Positions 37,960 through 50,800 of a stretch of DNA of 64,000 bases are shown in pieces. A model generated the notes under the pieces. That model saw nothing but the letters and a program-made list of their open reading frames with translations. It did no database searches and had not been told where the DNA came from. This DNA is from Pseudoneurospora amorphoporcata (Eukaryota > Ascomycota > Sordariomycetes > Sordariales > Sordariaceae). The DNA is taken from the NCBI GenBank assembly GCA_033297205.1, contig MU859210.1, positions 26,428 through 90,427 of the forward strand, read 5' to 3'. Position 1 is the stretch's first letter, and every line of letters begins with the position of its first letter. Both the position numbers and the translations under genes were made by a program.

Positions 37960-39297
37960 ATGAACCGTCAGGTGGTTACCTCTACCCTCGGCCGGCGGGG
38001 CGCTACCCTCGGCCTCGATTGCTGCCGCGCGACCAGCACCCTCCTCCTCAATACCACCACCACCACCACTACCACCACCAGCCGTCCCTTCTCCACCACC
38101 ACCGCCCAATGCGCCGCCGAAGACGATAAGCCCTCGACGCCCAGCGATGCCGCCGCCGCCCCTCGCGCCGGCCCCGTCAGCCCCGGCCGCCAAAAGTCCG
38201 AAGCCGCCGTCGGCAAGCTCACCCAGCTCCGCGGATCCTTCCAGTCCCTGACCGACGACAACTCCTTCCACAAGGCTCCTCCCGCCGGTGCCCGCGACCT
38301 GCGCCGTTTCGCCGCCGCTCCCATCAAGAGGGACTCTACCGGTGCCATTGCTCCCCTCGGCGGCGGCGGTGGTGCGTCTGGCGCTCCCAAGGTCATCAAC
38401 GTCCGCTCCCTCAAGGGCACCCTCGGGCGCGGCCGCTTCGCTCCCGGCGGCAGCGGCAGCGCTGGTGGTGGTGGTGTTGCCGGCGCCGTCGTTGCGCCCG
38501 GCGCTGCTTTGCGTCCTCGTTTCGGCCCTGGCCCTGGCGCTGGTGGTGCTGGTGGTGCTAGATCCGCTGGTGCCGGTGCTGGTTTTGGCCGTCCGCGCTT
38601 CGGCGCTGCCCCTGGTGCCCCCCGTGCCGGTGGACCTGGTGGTCGCAGCAGACCCGGCGGCTTTGTAAAGAGGGGGGGCCCACGACCGCCCCGCGAGAAG
38701 AAGCCGCGCTTTGGCCAAGACTACGACGAGCCGGCCACGGAAGAAGAGCAGGCGTTCCTGCGCGGCCTCGAGCAAGGCAAGGTAACCGAGTATGTCCCCA
38801 AGCTTACGCCCGACACGCTCGTGGGGTACGGCCCGCCCGTGGCCACGGACGTGGCGCTCGGCAAGGTCGAGTCCGCGCTGCGGACGATGCGCATCCTCGG
38901 CGGCGGTCTGCCGTTCAACACCGAGTCGGGCGTCACCAGCGATCCCACGGCTGTGAAGCATCGGTACTTGCACGAGAAGAAGCCCGTGTTCTTTAGCAGC
39001 GTCGAGGAGAAGAAGTGGTTGGAGGAGAGCTTGGATAAGTTTGCGTTGTCTCAGGGCCCCAAGAGCAAGACTAAGCGCGATATCCTGGAGACGAGCGTGC
39101 TTGGCAAGTATGAAGCCCCCAGGTTTGTCGAGAGTATTACCGATACGGTGGCTATGGTGGACAAGTACCAGGGAGCGACGTTTAGCTATAAGCCGAGTGA
39201 TGCGGATAAGTTCAAGGCTAAGCTGAACCAGTTGCTTGCGGCTGGTCAGCCGAGGGCTGCTGCTGCGGCTCCTGCTGCTGCTCAGAAGAAGGCTTAA
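37960..39297 (+). CDS. Putative mitochondrial protein, possibly a small-subunit mitoribosomal protein
   Basis: One exon, 445 residues. The N-terminus is rich in Arg, Thr and Ser with no early acid and contains RPFSTTTAQ, a typical fungal mitochondrial presequence end. The middle is Gly/Ala/Arg/Pro-rich (about residues 125-245), RGG-like. The C-terminal 200 residues look folded: REKKPRFGQDYDEPATEEEQ, YVPKLTPDTLVGYGPP and KHRYLHEKKPVFFSSVEEKKW. I do not recognise the family with certainty; a fungal small-subunit mitoribosomal protein is my best guess from the presequence, charge and length. The neighbour on the other strand is mitochondrial ribosome recycling factor, which fits but does not prove a translation role. 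Confidence 0.6.
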   Translation: MNRQVVTSTLGRRGATLGLDCCRATSTLLLNTTTTTTTTTSRPFSTTTAQCAAEDDKPSTPSDAAAAPRAGPVSPGRQKSEAAVGKLTQLRGSFQSLTDDNSFHKAPPAGARDLRRFAAAPIKRDSTGAIAPLGGGGGASGAPKVINVRSLKGTLGRGRFAPGGSGSAGGGGVAGAVVAPGAALRPRFGPGPGAGGAGGARSAGAGAGFGRPRFGAAPGAPRAGGPGGRSRPGGFVKRGGPRPPREKKPRFGQDYDEPATEEEQAFLRGLEQGKVTEYVPKLTPDTLVGYGPPVATDVALGKVESALRTMRILGGGLPFNTESGVTSDPTAVKHRYLHEKKPVFFSSVEEKKWLEESLDKFALSQGPKSKTKRDILETSVLGKYEAPRFVESITDTVAMVDKYQGATFSYKPSDADKFKAKLNQLLAAGQPRAAAAAPAAAQKKA

Positions 39298-39908
39298 GGG
39301 TCTGATGTAGCTTGGGATGGGTAGGGGAAGGGAGGGAGGGGGGTGGATATGTAAAAACAGATTAGAGGACTGGGATGGGGATAGATAGATTGGTCCAGCT
39401 GTAACATTATGAATACCCGTATCGACCCGTCCTCGTGTGCCCTGGGAAGAGAGACAAGTGGTTGTGAAAGTATTGTTGTGCAGTATTTTCACGCCTTCTG
39501 CGTTGGGTGGAGTTCAAGCCATGATATGAGTTGTGGACTTGGAAGTGACATCTTGCTTCTTACGGTCCGACTTGCTTTGGCAGAGGCTTAGCTATTCGAT
39601 GCTTTTAATAACAAGCAACTCCTCAACAAAAACACGGGTTAACATGTCAATTGGAAACTCATGCCTTGTCTTAAAACATTCACAGGTTGGAAGCTAGGTA
39701 TGAATACCTTCTGATCCCACACAAGACATGATGGATATCATCCGAAGAACTTACTCACACGACGGAACTCTAGAACCGTTTACAGCTACAGCAAAGCCAA
39801 TGGTATTCCGACTCCCTCATAACAGGACCAGCCCATCTCGGCCATGTCCCGAAACCATCTAAACACACACAAAGTATAGTAATACACACAAGAATCAACC
39901 CTCCCTCT
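39298..39908. other. Convergent intergenic region
   Basis: 611 bp between two convergent genes, presumably two 3' UTRs. No gene seen. Confidence 0.55.
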
Positions 39909-41004
39909 TCACTTCCTAGCCATCACCGCCTGACAAACCTCCTTCTCCCTCACCGCCACCCCCCTCATCCTCTCATCCTGCAACTTCTGCACCTTCCCCT
40001 TCAAGCTCTTCACGTCATCCTCCAGTATACTGCCCCCCTGCTTCCACTTCTTATGCAACGCCTCCCGCTTGTGGCTTTCCGCCCTAAGCTTATCTCTCCA
40101 CATCTGACACAGCTCCTTCACCCGCTTCTGCACATCCTCTGCCCGTTCCGGCTCAACGGTAATCGTCAGTTCCAGCGGGTTCTCCTCGCTCCGCTGCGGC
40201 TGCTGGTTGAAATCCGGCGAGTTCTGCACGGCAGACATGATGGGTTTGACGGACGACTCGTCGAAGCAGAGAATGCTCCACTTGCGGCCCGAGCCGGACA
40301 CCTGCGCCACCGTGGCCAGATCCCGCAGCGGGTACGTCAGGGCCGTGTTTTTCTTGTCGGGGAAGACGGCCAGGGCGCCGATGGAGTCGGCGCTGAAGCG
40401 CGAGCCGGAGCGCAAAGTCTTGAGCTGCGCGAGAAAGTGCTTGTCGGCGCGGTCGAAGGCGTACGTCAGGTCCGAGAGGTCGTAGGGGGTTTCCGGTGAG
40501 GGGACGGGCCGGGACGGGTCTTTGGGTTCGTTGTTGCTGTTGTGGTCTTCTGCCTCGGCGGCGGCGGGGGAGGAGTCTTTGCTGCCCTTGCCGGACTTTT
40601 TGTCCTTCTTGCCACCACCACCACCACCACCACGAGCGGGCGCGGGCGCGGGCTCCTCAACTTCCTCGCCGCCGCCACGCTTGGCCTTCTTGTCTTTCTT
40701 GCCCGGGCGGATGGGGGTTGTCGAGAAAGGGCGGACGGCGGCGGCGGCGGCGGCCAATTGGCTCTGGCTCTGGCTTTGGGAAAGGGTAGCGCGGGCGGTG
40801 AGGAGGCATTGGCAGGTGGGAGAGCCGGAGGTGGTGGCTGCTAGAGGGGCGGCGCTGTGGGGTGGTTTGTTAGCTTGGAGACCAAAGTAAACAAAACACC
40901 AGTAAGTAAGTGATGGTGACGAACCGGGAGATAATGGCATTGGAGGCGGCCGCGGAGTGGGTGGTGCGCAGGAGCGCATTGGCGGCGCGGAAAGACTTCA
41001 TCAT
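39909..41004 (-). CDS. Mitochondrial ribosome recycling factor
   Basis: Exons 41004..40925 and 40854..39909 on the minus strand give 341 residues. The 69 bp intron has a GTTCGT donor, a GCTAAC branch point and a CACAG acceptor; splicing joins NAIIS to RAAPLAAT. The N-terminus is an acid-free presequence containing RPFSTTPIRPGKKDKKAKRG. The C-terminal half is the RRF fold: IGALAVFPDKKNTALTYPLR, KPIMSAVQNSPDFN, and the helical KRVKELCQMWRDKLRAESHK with the family's closing coiled helices. Family knowledge: with a mitochondrial EF-G it splits post-termination mitoribosomes; the yeast relative is Rrf1/Fil1. The Lys/Gly/Ser-rich linker at about residues 65-130 is long for the family. Confidence 0.9.
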
Positions 41005-41230
41005 GACAATTTGTGGTGGATGATGAGTATTTGCCCAGGAAATTTGTTGAGTTGGAAGTTGTTGCGAAGCAAACGGCAGAGGAAGCTTCGTGAACCGTGA
41101 TGGTCTTGCAAACAGCGGGGTCAGCGCCAATGCCGGTTGAGGTTTGGTGGTTCCGGCAATGTCTGCGTCTGCCGGGGTATCCTTGTCTTTAGTCCTTATA
41201 GGTTCTTCAAAATAGATAATTTTCAATAAC

Positions 41231-41311
41231 GGTTGCGTGGCCCAGTGGTTAAGGCATCTGCTTTACATTCGTAATCGCAGAGGATCGCAGGTTCGAGCCC
41301 TGCCGCGATCA
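41231..41311 (+). tRNA. tRNA-Val (anticodon TAC) with 8-nt intron
   Basis: The acceptor GGTTGCG pairs with CGCGATC and the discriminator is A. The D arm is GCC/GGC, the anticodon stem TCTGC/GCAGA, and the T arm GCAGG-TTCGAGC-CCTGC. The stem encloses 15 nt, so an 8-nt intron (41268-41275, ttcgtaat) is placed at the canonical site after base 37. This leaves loop TTTACAC with TAC at 41264-41266, as in yeast tRNA-Val(UAC). A run of T follows. An alternative reading as tRNA-Thr(CGT) leaves no seven-base loop. It is divergent from the recycling-factor gene, 226 bp away. Confidence 0.85.
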
Positions 41312-42244
41312 TTATTTTTTTGCTTTTTTCTTTGTCAGTGCTGATGATTCAAAGTTGCTCTTGGCTGAAGCTATCATTGAGTCACCATCCTCGTTTAACT
41401 GCTTCTCAAAAGCGTAAGTTTACTTTTTGGCCGTTTAATCTTGTTTCTCTTCCACAAATTCCGGTTCAACAGTCAACTGAGGTTCCAAGTAGATCTTTGG
41501 TGTATTCCTTCCACTTCGAGGTCCAAATTCCAAAGTCACTGCGCGAGTCTCTTCCGAATTCAAGATAAAGATTTTGTGGCTCATGATTGATGTTCACTGC
41601 CGTGAAATATGAATCTGGATTCTCAACTTATTTTACATGCTTTTTCCGAACAGGTATCTGGGAAATCCTCACCTGAGCACGATAATCCCGAGTTTGGTGA
41701 CCTCGATATAGTGCCAGCCCTCCTGTTGTTGAATGCGAGTGACCTGTCCTTTATGATATCGCGTTATGACTTATTATATTTGGAATCTAGCTGTTGATTC
41801 AAGGGCTTCACATCTTATACAAACCCGTGATCCGCGACTGACATCGCCACATCAAGACCAGACAGCATTCATATTTGACAGCGAACACCAACCATGATAT
41901 CATGAAACTGCGAATCCAATAATGACACATAGAAAGCTACCGCTTAGGAATGAGCATAACCATAATCATAGCGTACCTTAATCATTAAACTACCGTTCAT
42001 TGTCCCATCCCAAGCCTATCCTTCTGCTCCTGTCCGAGGTATCTCACTGTCACCACGAGCAATATCATCCAATCCAAAACCCAGACCTAAAACCTTATCA
42101 TTACCAATTATGCAGACTATAACCTGCCTGCGTGCCGTCTGTCCGCCCCAATCTTAGGTTCAGACAGACAAGAGGAGTACAAGGATAAACAGTGTCGCTC
42201 AAAGAATCGTCCGTCCGTTCACCCATCACCGCACCTTTCAAGCT
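41312..42244. other. Intergenic: tRNA-Val to Pil1 3' end
   Basis: 933 bp with no supported gene, the end probably Pil1 3' UTR. Confidence 0.5.
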
Positions 42245-43549
42245 TTAGGCAGCAACAGGCTCCTGGTTCCTCCCACGCTGATGATGTCCAGCCTCGCCAT
42301 TGATCCCGCTCTCACTATCCAGCAGCGAATGGCTTCCGGGCGCATCAATATCATCCTCCTCATCCTCATCGTCATCCTCCTCCTCTTCCTCCGACACATC
42401 ATAATCATGCGCCACCTCCTTGTGCTGATTCGCCGGGACCCACGAGTCCCGATCATTAAGCGGGGCGTCCTGGCCCGACAAGTCATGTCCCTGTCCCGTA
42501 ACGCCACCCTCGGTCCTGGCCTTGATGTTATTCCTCCTCCGCTGGCTCAGCGTCCTGGAGCGAGTCGACAGCTTGGCCGAGACGGCCGCGTTCTGCGCGA
42601 CCCAGTTGGTCAAGGAGTCCTCGCAGTCCTGGATGATGGCCTTGGAGGCTTCGTAGCCGTCGTAAGCGGGGCGGGTCTCGCCCGGAGTGACGGGGGTGTC
42701 ATCGATGAGTTCCAGCAGGTGCTTGCCGTAGCCGGCGATGATGGCGACTTTCTCGCAGTGCTCGCGCAGGGCGTCGAACTGGTACGTGTAGGCGGCCTTG
42801 ATCTTCTCACGCGTTATGTTGGAGAGCTGGGCCTCGGCGACGAGCGACTCGGCTTCGGCGCGGACGAGCTCCTGCTCGAGGACGACGATGCGGGGGGAGT
42901 TGGGTTCTTTGTACTTGAGCTGGGCGATCTGGTCGGTGATTTTTTGCTTTCCTCGGGGGGTGTTAGTGCTGAATAATAATAATATTGAGAAGAGTAGTCG
43001 GGATAGGAGGGGAAGTCGGCGCCTACTGTCTCTGCTGGGCTGCACCGAAGCCTCGATATTCCTAATACTCTTCATGGTGACGCGGTACTGGTCGTAGCGG
43101 TCGACGTACTGATCCTCGAGCTCGCCGATTTCGTAGAGCAACACACCCAGCTTGTCGGTAACATCGGAAACGTCCTCGTCGCAGGCTTCGCCCCAGAGAG
43201 AGAGCTGTTGGGCCACCTCCATGCGCTCCTTGGCCACCATCTCCAGACTGCGCATCACGTTCTTCTCCATCTTGACCAGCTGGGAGAGCTTCTTGGCGAG
43301 GTCGGGCCCAAAGGCGCCGGCGGCGTTGCGTCGTAGAGCATGTCCTAGCCCTCCTGTTAACGTTTCACACAGGGTATGAGCCGTGCTGCCCGTTTCTTTA
43401 TGAAAAGCAATGAACGGGGTTCAAGGCTCACCAATTCCGCCGCGACCAAAGAGACGTCCTGTCTTTGTGGTTGATGGCGGTGGAGGGGGATTCTGGATCT
43501 GAGAGGCGGTTGGCGCCCTCGTAGCGCGCATAGAGTAGGTTCGATGCAT
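42245..43549 (-). CDS. pil1: Eisosome BAR-domain protein Pil1/Lsp1
   Basis: Exons 43549..43432, 43344..43027, 42951..42245 on the minus strand give 380 residues, with introns of 87 and 75 bp. The start MHRTYSMRATRAPTASQIQ matches the conserved Pil1 head. Splicing restores FGRGGIGHALRRNAAGAFGP and SRDRKQKITDQIAQLKYK. The middle (about residues 60-280) is the BAR domain, with LVKMEKNVMRSLEMVAKERM and LREHCEKVAIIAGYGKHLLE. The C-terminus is acidic (EEEEEDDDEDEEDD), usual for the family. Family knowledge: Pil1 self-assembles on the inner plasma membrane to form eisosome furrows and is regulated by phosphorylation in the head. It could be the Lsp1 paralogue type; filamentous fungi often keep one or two. 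Confidence 0.95.
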
Positions 43550-44898
43550 GGTGGAGTAGGTTGTGTTTTGGTATTACGGGGTTGATGGGGTATCGATTAT
43601 CGTTGAGGGTTTGGAGTCGTCGATCACCAGGTGGTGTGATGTTGTTGTGGTGAGATGTTGATGTTGATGATTGATGTACGACAGTTCAGTTGACGGTGTG
43701 AGTCGGGCGGTTTTCTCTTGGTTGGTATATTTGGGCGGTAAGCAGGACCTGGTCAGGGCAATGTTAATGAATGGGATAAGAAGTCGAAGAGTTGGTGGGA
43801 TGAAACGGGAAAGGGAAACCAATGAAACAAATCTGGAGCAGGATTCCCTTTTCTAATCAAGGCGACAGGAGTTCGTCTTCGGTTGTCCAGTTCTGGGCTC
43901 TCGAACCGTCGAATGCTCGTGCCGGCAGACGCAGGCCAAGATGACGTCGGTGTGCAACCTCTACAGAAGGCGGCACTGCAAAAGGGCCCAAGCTCACTTT
44001 CCCCTATCGAGAAGAGCGACAGGGGGGTTGACACCCAAAAGGGGACGTCCCCACTACTCGTCAGGTCGTCATCGACAGTGCAGCTGCACTTAACAACCTG
44101 CATCGGGTTTGCACTGAACTCCGCAGTCTCCGGGCAATTCGGGTGAGAGGCTCATTGGTATGGATTCGGTTTCTTTGTTGCTGTTAGCGCCATATAGTGT
44201 CGATAGTGCCAATTCCGGCGACTGAAGATGACGTTGGTTCATCATCTTTTACCAACACAAGGACCCGGTTGTGGACAACTTGTTTCTGAATTGGGATTGA
44301 TGCTAAAAGTTAAAAAAGGAAGAAAAAGGACAAAACGTTTAAATGCCAAGTCGAGCTGTGGACCCTTTAAAGACAAAGAGAAGAATGCCGCGTTATCGAA
44401 TGCCAGGGTAGATAACTCTTCAGAGAGATATGTAGCTAACCCTAACCCCAACCACTACCACTTCCCAATTCAACATGGCTCGTGCACTCAAATGGCAGTC
44501 TTAACCCTGAAGCTTCACGACAACTCGGAACTCTTCCTACTGGCCCGAATGTCTTGAATCGCGTCCCAGCACACAACCTCGCGCGTCCTCATCCATCATC
44601 ACCTTTTTGACGACAACGGGGCCAACCACGAACCCCCTTTTTTTTGTTTATGAAAAAAAAGAACTGATCATAATATTACCGAGAATTATCAAATACCCTC
44701 GCAAAACCCAATCGGCCAAATGCGAATCTGAGATGAGAAATTCGAGCATTCGGAGGACGGCGACAAGTCTTTCAGTTTCAACAGCTTGAAATTGAGTGGT
44801 TCGGGTTGAATGTCGGTTGGCAACGCATCAGACTGGGATCAGGTACGGGGTCGGCCTGCAACACCAAAAAAAACTTCAACTGACGGAAAGCTGAAGCG
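43550..44898. other. Divergent region between Pil1 and SET-7
   Basis: 1.35 kb shared promoter. A 109-codon frame at 44228-44557 (+) has no recognisable domain and may be part of the SET-7 leader. A telomere-like CTAACCCTAACCCC lies near 44438. Confidence 0.5.
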
Positions 44899-47800
44899 AT
44901 GCCAGTGCCCGATCCATTCTCATTGGCTGACCGTTTCACCGATGAATCGTCCAAGGATGCCGGCTCCAGCAGTTCGGACGACGGGGAGGATGGCGTGGAG
45001 GTTGTTGCAGCGGTCGTCAGAGCAAACGCTCCCACAGAGGGCATCACTTTCAACGGCTCCATCCACTACCAACAAGACTTGAATCCCAGTCTGGGCAGAG
45101 GCAGAGGTTTGCTGTGGAAACGGCCGACGATAGTGCCGAGACAGCCGTCTCCAGTCGAAATCATTTACGAAAAGGACCGCAGAAAGCGCTCGCCTGTCAG
45201 AAAGTCATCATCACCTGCAAAGGCAACCACCTCCAGCAATCAAAGCGGCGGCGACGGCAGTGACAGTGATGAGAGCAATCCCGAGACTATGAGGCCACCT
45301 TCAACACAACCCAAGCCTATACCAAAGACCATGTCCACATCAACCACTTCAGCTCCCGGAAAACGTCCAGCTCCCGGTCAGGATCAAGAGTTCAAGAGAC
45401 CGCACCCCTTTGCATCCAAGTCCATGCTTGGACCTGCTAGGAAAACTGCCAGCTCATCTGCTTCTACTAGAGCCCCGGAAGGAGGACTGAAGGAGGGCGA
45501 GTCATCCAAGCCCATAGTCGGAAGCATATTCAAGCCGCCTAATCAGCCCAATAGCCAGTCGATATATCCACAGTCTCAGCCACAGCCACACAAGACTTCA
45601 TATTCTTCCTCATCTCAGCCTTCTCTTAGAACCACCTCACAAACAGCTTCCAGTCAGATTCAGGGACAGCGCCCTAGTGCACCGCAACAACCTCTGTCCA
45701 GCAGCGTGTTCAGGCCTCCAGATCAACCCCCTAGGCAACCCGCGCATGGCCACAGAGAAACGAGGATACCGCCACCGAATGTAGGCGATCCATCCAGGCC
45801 CTCTTTGCAATCTGCACCGCAACCAGCTTCTAGTCAGGTTAATGACCCTCAACCGAGAACACAGCAACCTTATCCTTCCAACAAAACACTATTTAGGCCA
45901 ACTGCTCAACCTCATAGGTCTGGGTTACTGCTATCACAACCAACACCGTCACGGTTATCACCGTCACAATCATCAGGAGCCAGAACACCTCAGTCACAGC
46001 CATCAGGGCCGGATATCCCACAACCGTTGGCGTCCACGATATTACCACCACAACCCCGGTCACGACCACAGCCACAACCGCAAATGTGCACCTCCGAACT
46101 CGGTGCCCAACATGCAGCTTCAACTTCGGCAGCCTCTATATCAAGTGAAGTGGCTCCCAATTTGACCGTAAAGGACATAGAGTCCAAGCTCGAGGCCTTT
46201 GTTGCCATGGTAGGCCAAGACCATGCTCGTTATGTTGAATATCTACTCGATGAGGCCGAACAGATGGCCCCAGAGCCAAAACATCTAAGCAACTTTGATG
46301 CTTTCGCCGACATGCCGGCCCTCAGCGCTCCGGCTACTACCTCCGACACCACTTCTGTCTCGGATAGCGGGGCGGAAACCATGGCTTTCAAACTCAAGCT
46401 TCACCACGGCGACAACGGAAAGCCCAGGGCCCCCACCAAGGCTTTCAAGTGCCCGGTCGTCAAGATCAAGACCGACAAGGAGGTTGTCCCCAAATACAGG
46501 TTTCATCATACTGAGATCAAGAAAAACATCTTGGTTCCAAATACAATGCTCACCTTTGTTCCTCACCTCCGGGACGTCGACCCAGACTCGCCGGCTGAGA
46601 GAGCTTACATCAACTGGCTCAACGAGTTGGACAAGTTGGACAATGACTCTGGATTCAAGACGGAAAACAGGCAACAGAAGCAAAATAAGCGTATCCGGGA
46701 TGAATATACCGCCACACTCTCCATGTACATCGAGCCATGGCTCAAGCAACTAGGTCTCAGCGTGATTTGTACCAGATCGACGCTCATTCGCCACATGTTG
46801 AGCCAGGAGGAAAACAAAGCACACATCACACAGCAGCAAAAGGACGCCTTTCTCAACACCTACAAGGACGACGCTGATTTGTCGCCAAAGGCCATGGAGG
46901 CGGCACGCATGTTTACCCTCGCATTTAACAATGTGTTCGGAAACAAGACCGAGCCGGAGCGTTCCATCACCCTTCGCGATGTTCTGCTCCTCGAAAAGCG
47001 TGAAACGGTCGACGACGAAAAGCGCGCAAAAGAGACACCCCCTCCAGCCAACCCTGAACGTGATCAATCAGACAGCAACGGTCTGTTGCCAAAGGTCGAG
47101 GCCTCGCTTTCAAGTTACGCGGTTCTGGGCTGCAACATCTGCTTCAGCCACGACTGCGAACATGGTGACATTGACCGTTACAACTACCACCGGACATTTT
47201 CCCTCGATAGTGTCGGGGGTGTGATCCGGGCTCTCAAGCGCAAGTGGGCTGACCAAGTCGCCTCGATGGGTGGCGACGATGAAGCTGCGGCAGCAGTCTC
47301 CAAAATTGCTATTCATCTGCCCTGTCACAATGCCTGCTACCGACACTACGACGTTGGTCCTGCTGCCGCCCCCGTGACCCCTTGGGCCGATAGCGAAGTC
47401 TCTGTCTTGGAGGACATGTTTGTCAGTGTCGGGCACAGCCAGACGCTCAAAGCCCAATGCGTGGTGGCTTCCATCTTGGGCCGCAAATGCTGGGAAGTCT
47501 ACCGCAAGATCAAGGAGCTCCATCTCTCCCTCCCACACGTCTCGCCACCTCGTCCCAAAACCGGCCCCAAGGGCGGTCCCCCAGCCAGAGTCAAACCACT
47601 CCCCTGGTATGACCGCCGCAAGAAGTGTCTTATGGGCGACTGGCAAGACCAAACCTCCACACACGAGCACTCCCAACGCGAGATCACCGAACCGTGTCAT
47701 CACGACGGTCCCTGCACAAAGGGAAACCCGGCCTGTCCTTGCGCCAATGCTTCGCCGCATCCTGTACTCTGTGATCGGTTCTGCCAGTGCACTGTAGAGG

Positions 47801-50800
47801 AGTGCGCCCTCAAGTTCACCGGTTGCGCGTGTCACTCGACGGGCAAGACTTGTATCCAAAGGCAGAAGGAGGGAAAGCCGTGTATCTGCATCATGCTCAA
47901 CCGCGAGTGCGACCCGGTAGTGTGCAAGGGGTGTGGAGCGAAGGAAAGAGCGGACCCGGATAACGCCCACGATGAGGCGTTACATTCAACCGGTTGTCAA
48001 AACGTCAGTCTCCAACGTGGTGTCTCCAAAACTGTTCTTCTCGGCAAGTCACAGCTCGAAGGATGCGGCTACGGCCTCTTCACGGCCGAAGACATTTCCC
48101 AAGACGAGTACGTAATCGAGTACACGGGCGAGCTAATCACGCACGACGAAGGCGTTCGTCGGGAAGCTCGTCGTGGAGAAGGGTTCGGGTCGCAGGGCAC
48201 CAGCTCCTATCTGTTCACTTTGCTCGAACACGAGGGCATCTGGGTTGACGCGGCCATGTACGGCAATTTGTCTCGGTACATCAACCACGCTTCGGAAAGC
48301 GACAAGAAAGCTTGCAACATCACGCCCAAGATCATCTACGTGAACAATGAATACCGCATCAAGTTCACCGCTTTGAGGAATATCAAAGCCGGCGAGGAGT
48401 TATTCTTCAACTACGGTGACAATTTTCCCAACCTCACCAAGAAGTTACTTCAAGATCAGGATGGGGATGGCGACAACGGTACTGCTGCTAGCAAGACCAA
48501 GGGAAAGAGAGGCGGTAGTAGACCAACAAGCACAAGTAATCTCGCCACTCAAGGAACAGCTCGTAAGGCGACTACCAAGGCTAGTACGACTGAAAAAGGG
48601 AAAGGCAAAGGCAAAGGCAAAGCCCGCGGTGCTAGAAAAATTCAACCCAGTGATGATGACGAGGATGAAACGTGGGTTAAGGATCCCATTCCTTTGTATG
48701 AAGAGGAGGAGGAGGATGATGAAGATGAGGATTCTTATTATCCTGGCGGGAGGATGAGGAGGAGAAGGAGGCAAGGTGGGAAGAGGCAGGGGGCTGGGAG
48801 GAAGAAGAAGAAGGGGAGTAATCCTGAGGAGGAGGATCAGGGTTTTGGTGGAGAGGAAGGAGAGGAGGGAGAGGCTGATGTGCCCATGGCTGATGCACCC
48901 ACTCGCACCCGTCGCGCTAGAGCCGTGTCTGAAATAAGTGACAGCCAGGCGGAGTGTGACGAGGACGAGGACGAGGACGAGGATAAGTCAGAAGATAGCG
49001 ATGCGCCGCTTTCGCCTTCGAGGGTTACTTCCCGTCGTAGGCGTCAACTTCGCACCAGCAACAACACTACCACCACTTCCGCCTCTGCCGGGCCCAACGC
49101 AACAACCAGCAAAGTTACAGATAACGCCTCCCGCTCCCGCGCCACAAGATCAGCATCAGCATCAGCTTACACCACAGCTACATCCACGTCAACTTTTACT
49201 CCTGCTCCTTCAAATCTAGGTGATGGTGATGGCGAAGAAGGTGAGGATGACGATGAAGCAGCAGAAGAGGAAGGCACCCAGGAACATGAAGAAGGGCAAG
49301 GAAGGAAACGCTCTAATAGAGGCGGGGCCCGTCCTGGTGCTGGGAGGAAGAAAAGGAAGATGTTGAGGCAGCAGGGCCAGGGTAATAGTGGGTCTGCTTC
49401 TGGTTCTGGTTCTGGTTCTGCTTCGGAATTAACCACGGCTGGGAATCATTGGGATAGATTGAAGGCTGGTATTGGTGGTGGTTCTGGATCTGCTTCTGCT
49501 TCTGTTTCCGCCTCGGCTACGAACCCGCGCAGTCAACCCTCAAATTCCCCATCTGCACCCGCCGGCCCCAGTGGTTCCAGTCGCCTGTCTCCAAGCAGAG
49601 GCAAGAAGCGCAAAGCGGGTGAGGCGGATGTTTACTCCATGGATGAGGACTCTTCTGCTTCTAGGTCTGAAGCAGAGCAGTCTGAAGCCGATGAGTCCGA
49701 ATCCAACCAAGCATCGTCAAAAAGACAGAAAACCAGCACTGCAGTCTCATGGTCCGAAGCAACCAGAAACACCCTCACCCGCTCTTCCCGGGCCACCGCC
49801 ACCGCTGCCACCAAAGCCACTTTGACTATTTCACCGTCCACAATGAAAATCAAGCCACTTGGAGTGACGGTTACTAGTAGTTCTAGGTCACCGGGTGGTG
49901 GTACGGCACATGCTTTGCGCGCTCACCAGCATACTACTACGCAGCAGCACAATGCGGCTGCTCAGGCACAACTTCGGGCTGAGCAATCGTTGAGGGCTGC
50001 GGCGGCTAAGGCCAGGCAAGGCTATCAAGTCCAGCAGCAGCAGCAACCACAAGAGCCACCGCAGAGTAGCAGTCTGTACCACACAGCAGCAAACTTCCAA
50101 CCGTTTACTTCTGATATCGACGACGATGATTATGGAGGAGAGGAGGATGTCGCTTCTGTTGCTTCGGCTATTTCTAAGGAGGATGATGAGGGTGAAGAGG
50201 GTGAAGATGAGGAGGACAGTAACGGTGGCGATGTTGATGTCGAGGCTGAGAATGAAGATGGTGGTAATGACAGCGAAGAGGAGGACAACAACGGTGATGG
50301 CGAAGATGATGGGGACGATGAGGACGGAGATGATGAAGAGAGAGAGGAAGACGTCTTTGGGGGTTTCGACTCGGAGGGTGATGGTCCTGCTTCCGGATCT
50401 GCTGACGAGGATCATGATGAAGGTGGAGGTGAAGGTAACGGTGGTGACCGCGAGGATGAGGACAGTGAAGATGACCAATCTCCCGTCAAGAGACTGCGCC
50501 CTCGTCGTTCTCACCAAGCGCCGTCATTGGCCAAGTCCACTCCAGTCGTTGGCGGGAAGGTCTTAAGGCAGCGGTCGAGTCAGAGACAGTCTCGGTCCAC
50601 GTCCAAGTCGCAATCGCAGTCGCAGTCGCAGTCTCGAGGCAAGCTCACAAGACAGAGCAGCGCCTCCAGGTTCACGGCTGAGAGTAGCAGCAGCAAAGAC
50701 AAGACCGAACGGAAACTCACCCGTAGCAACAGCAGCAGCAATGCTAGCACCAGCACCCGCAAAATATCCAATCCCAATCCCAATCCCAACGCCAAGGAGA

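Noticed and set aside
37651..39492. 613-codon minus-strand frame opposite the mitochondrial protein gene
   Set aside because: Gly/Ala/Arg low complexity in the sense gene creates an open antisense frame; no domain is seen and there is no good start.
44436..44456. Telomere-like CTAACCCTAACCCC
   Set aside because: Only two units, internal position, no chromosome-end context.
44228..44557. 109-codon plus frame upstream of SET-7
   Set aside because: No domain and no family; more likely leader sequence.
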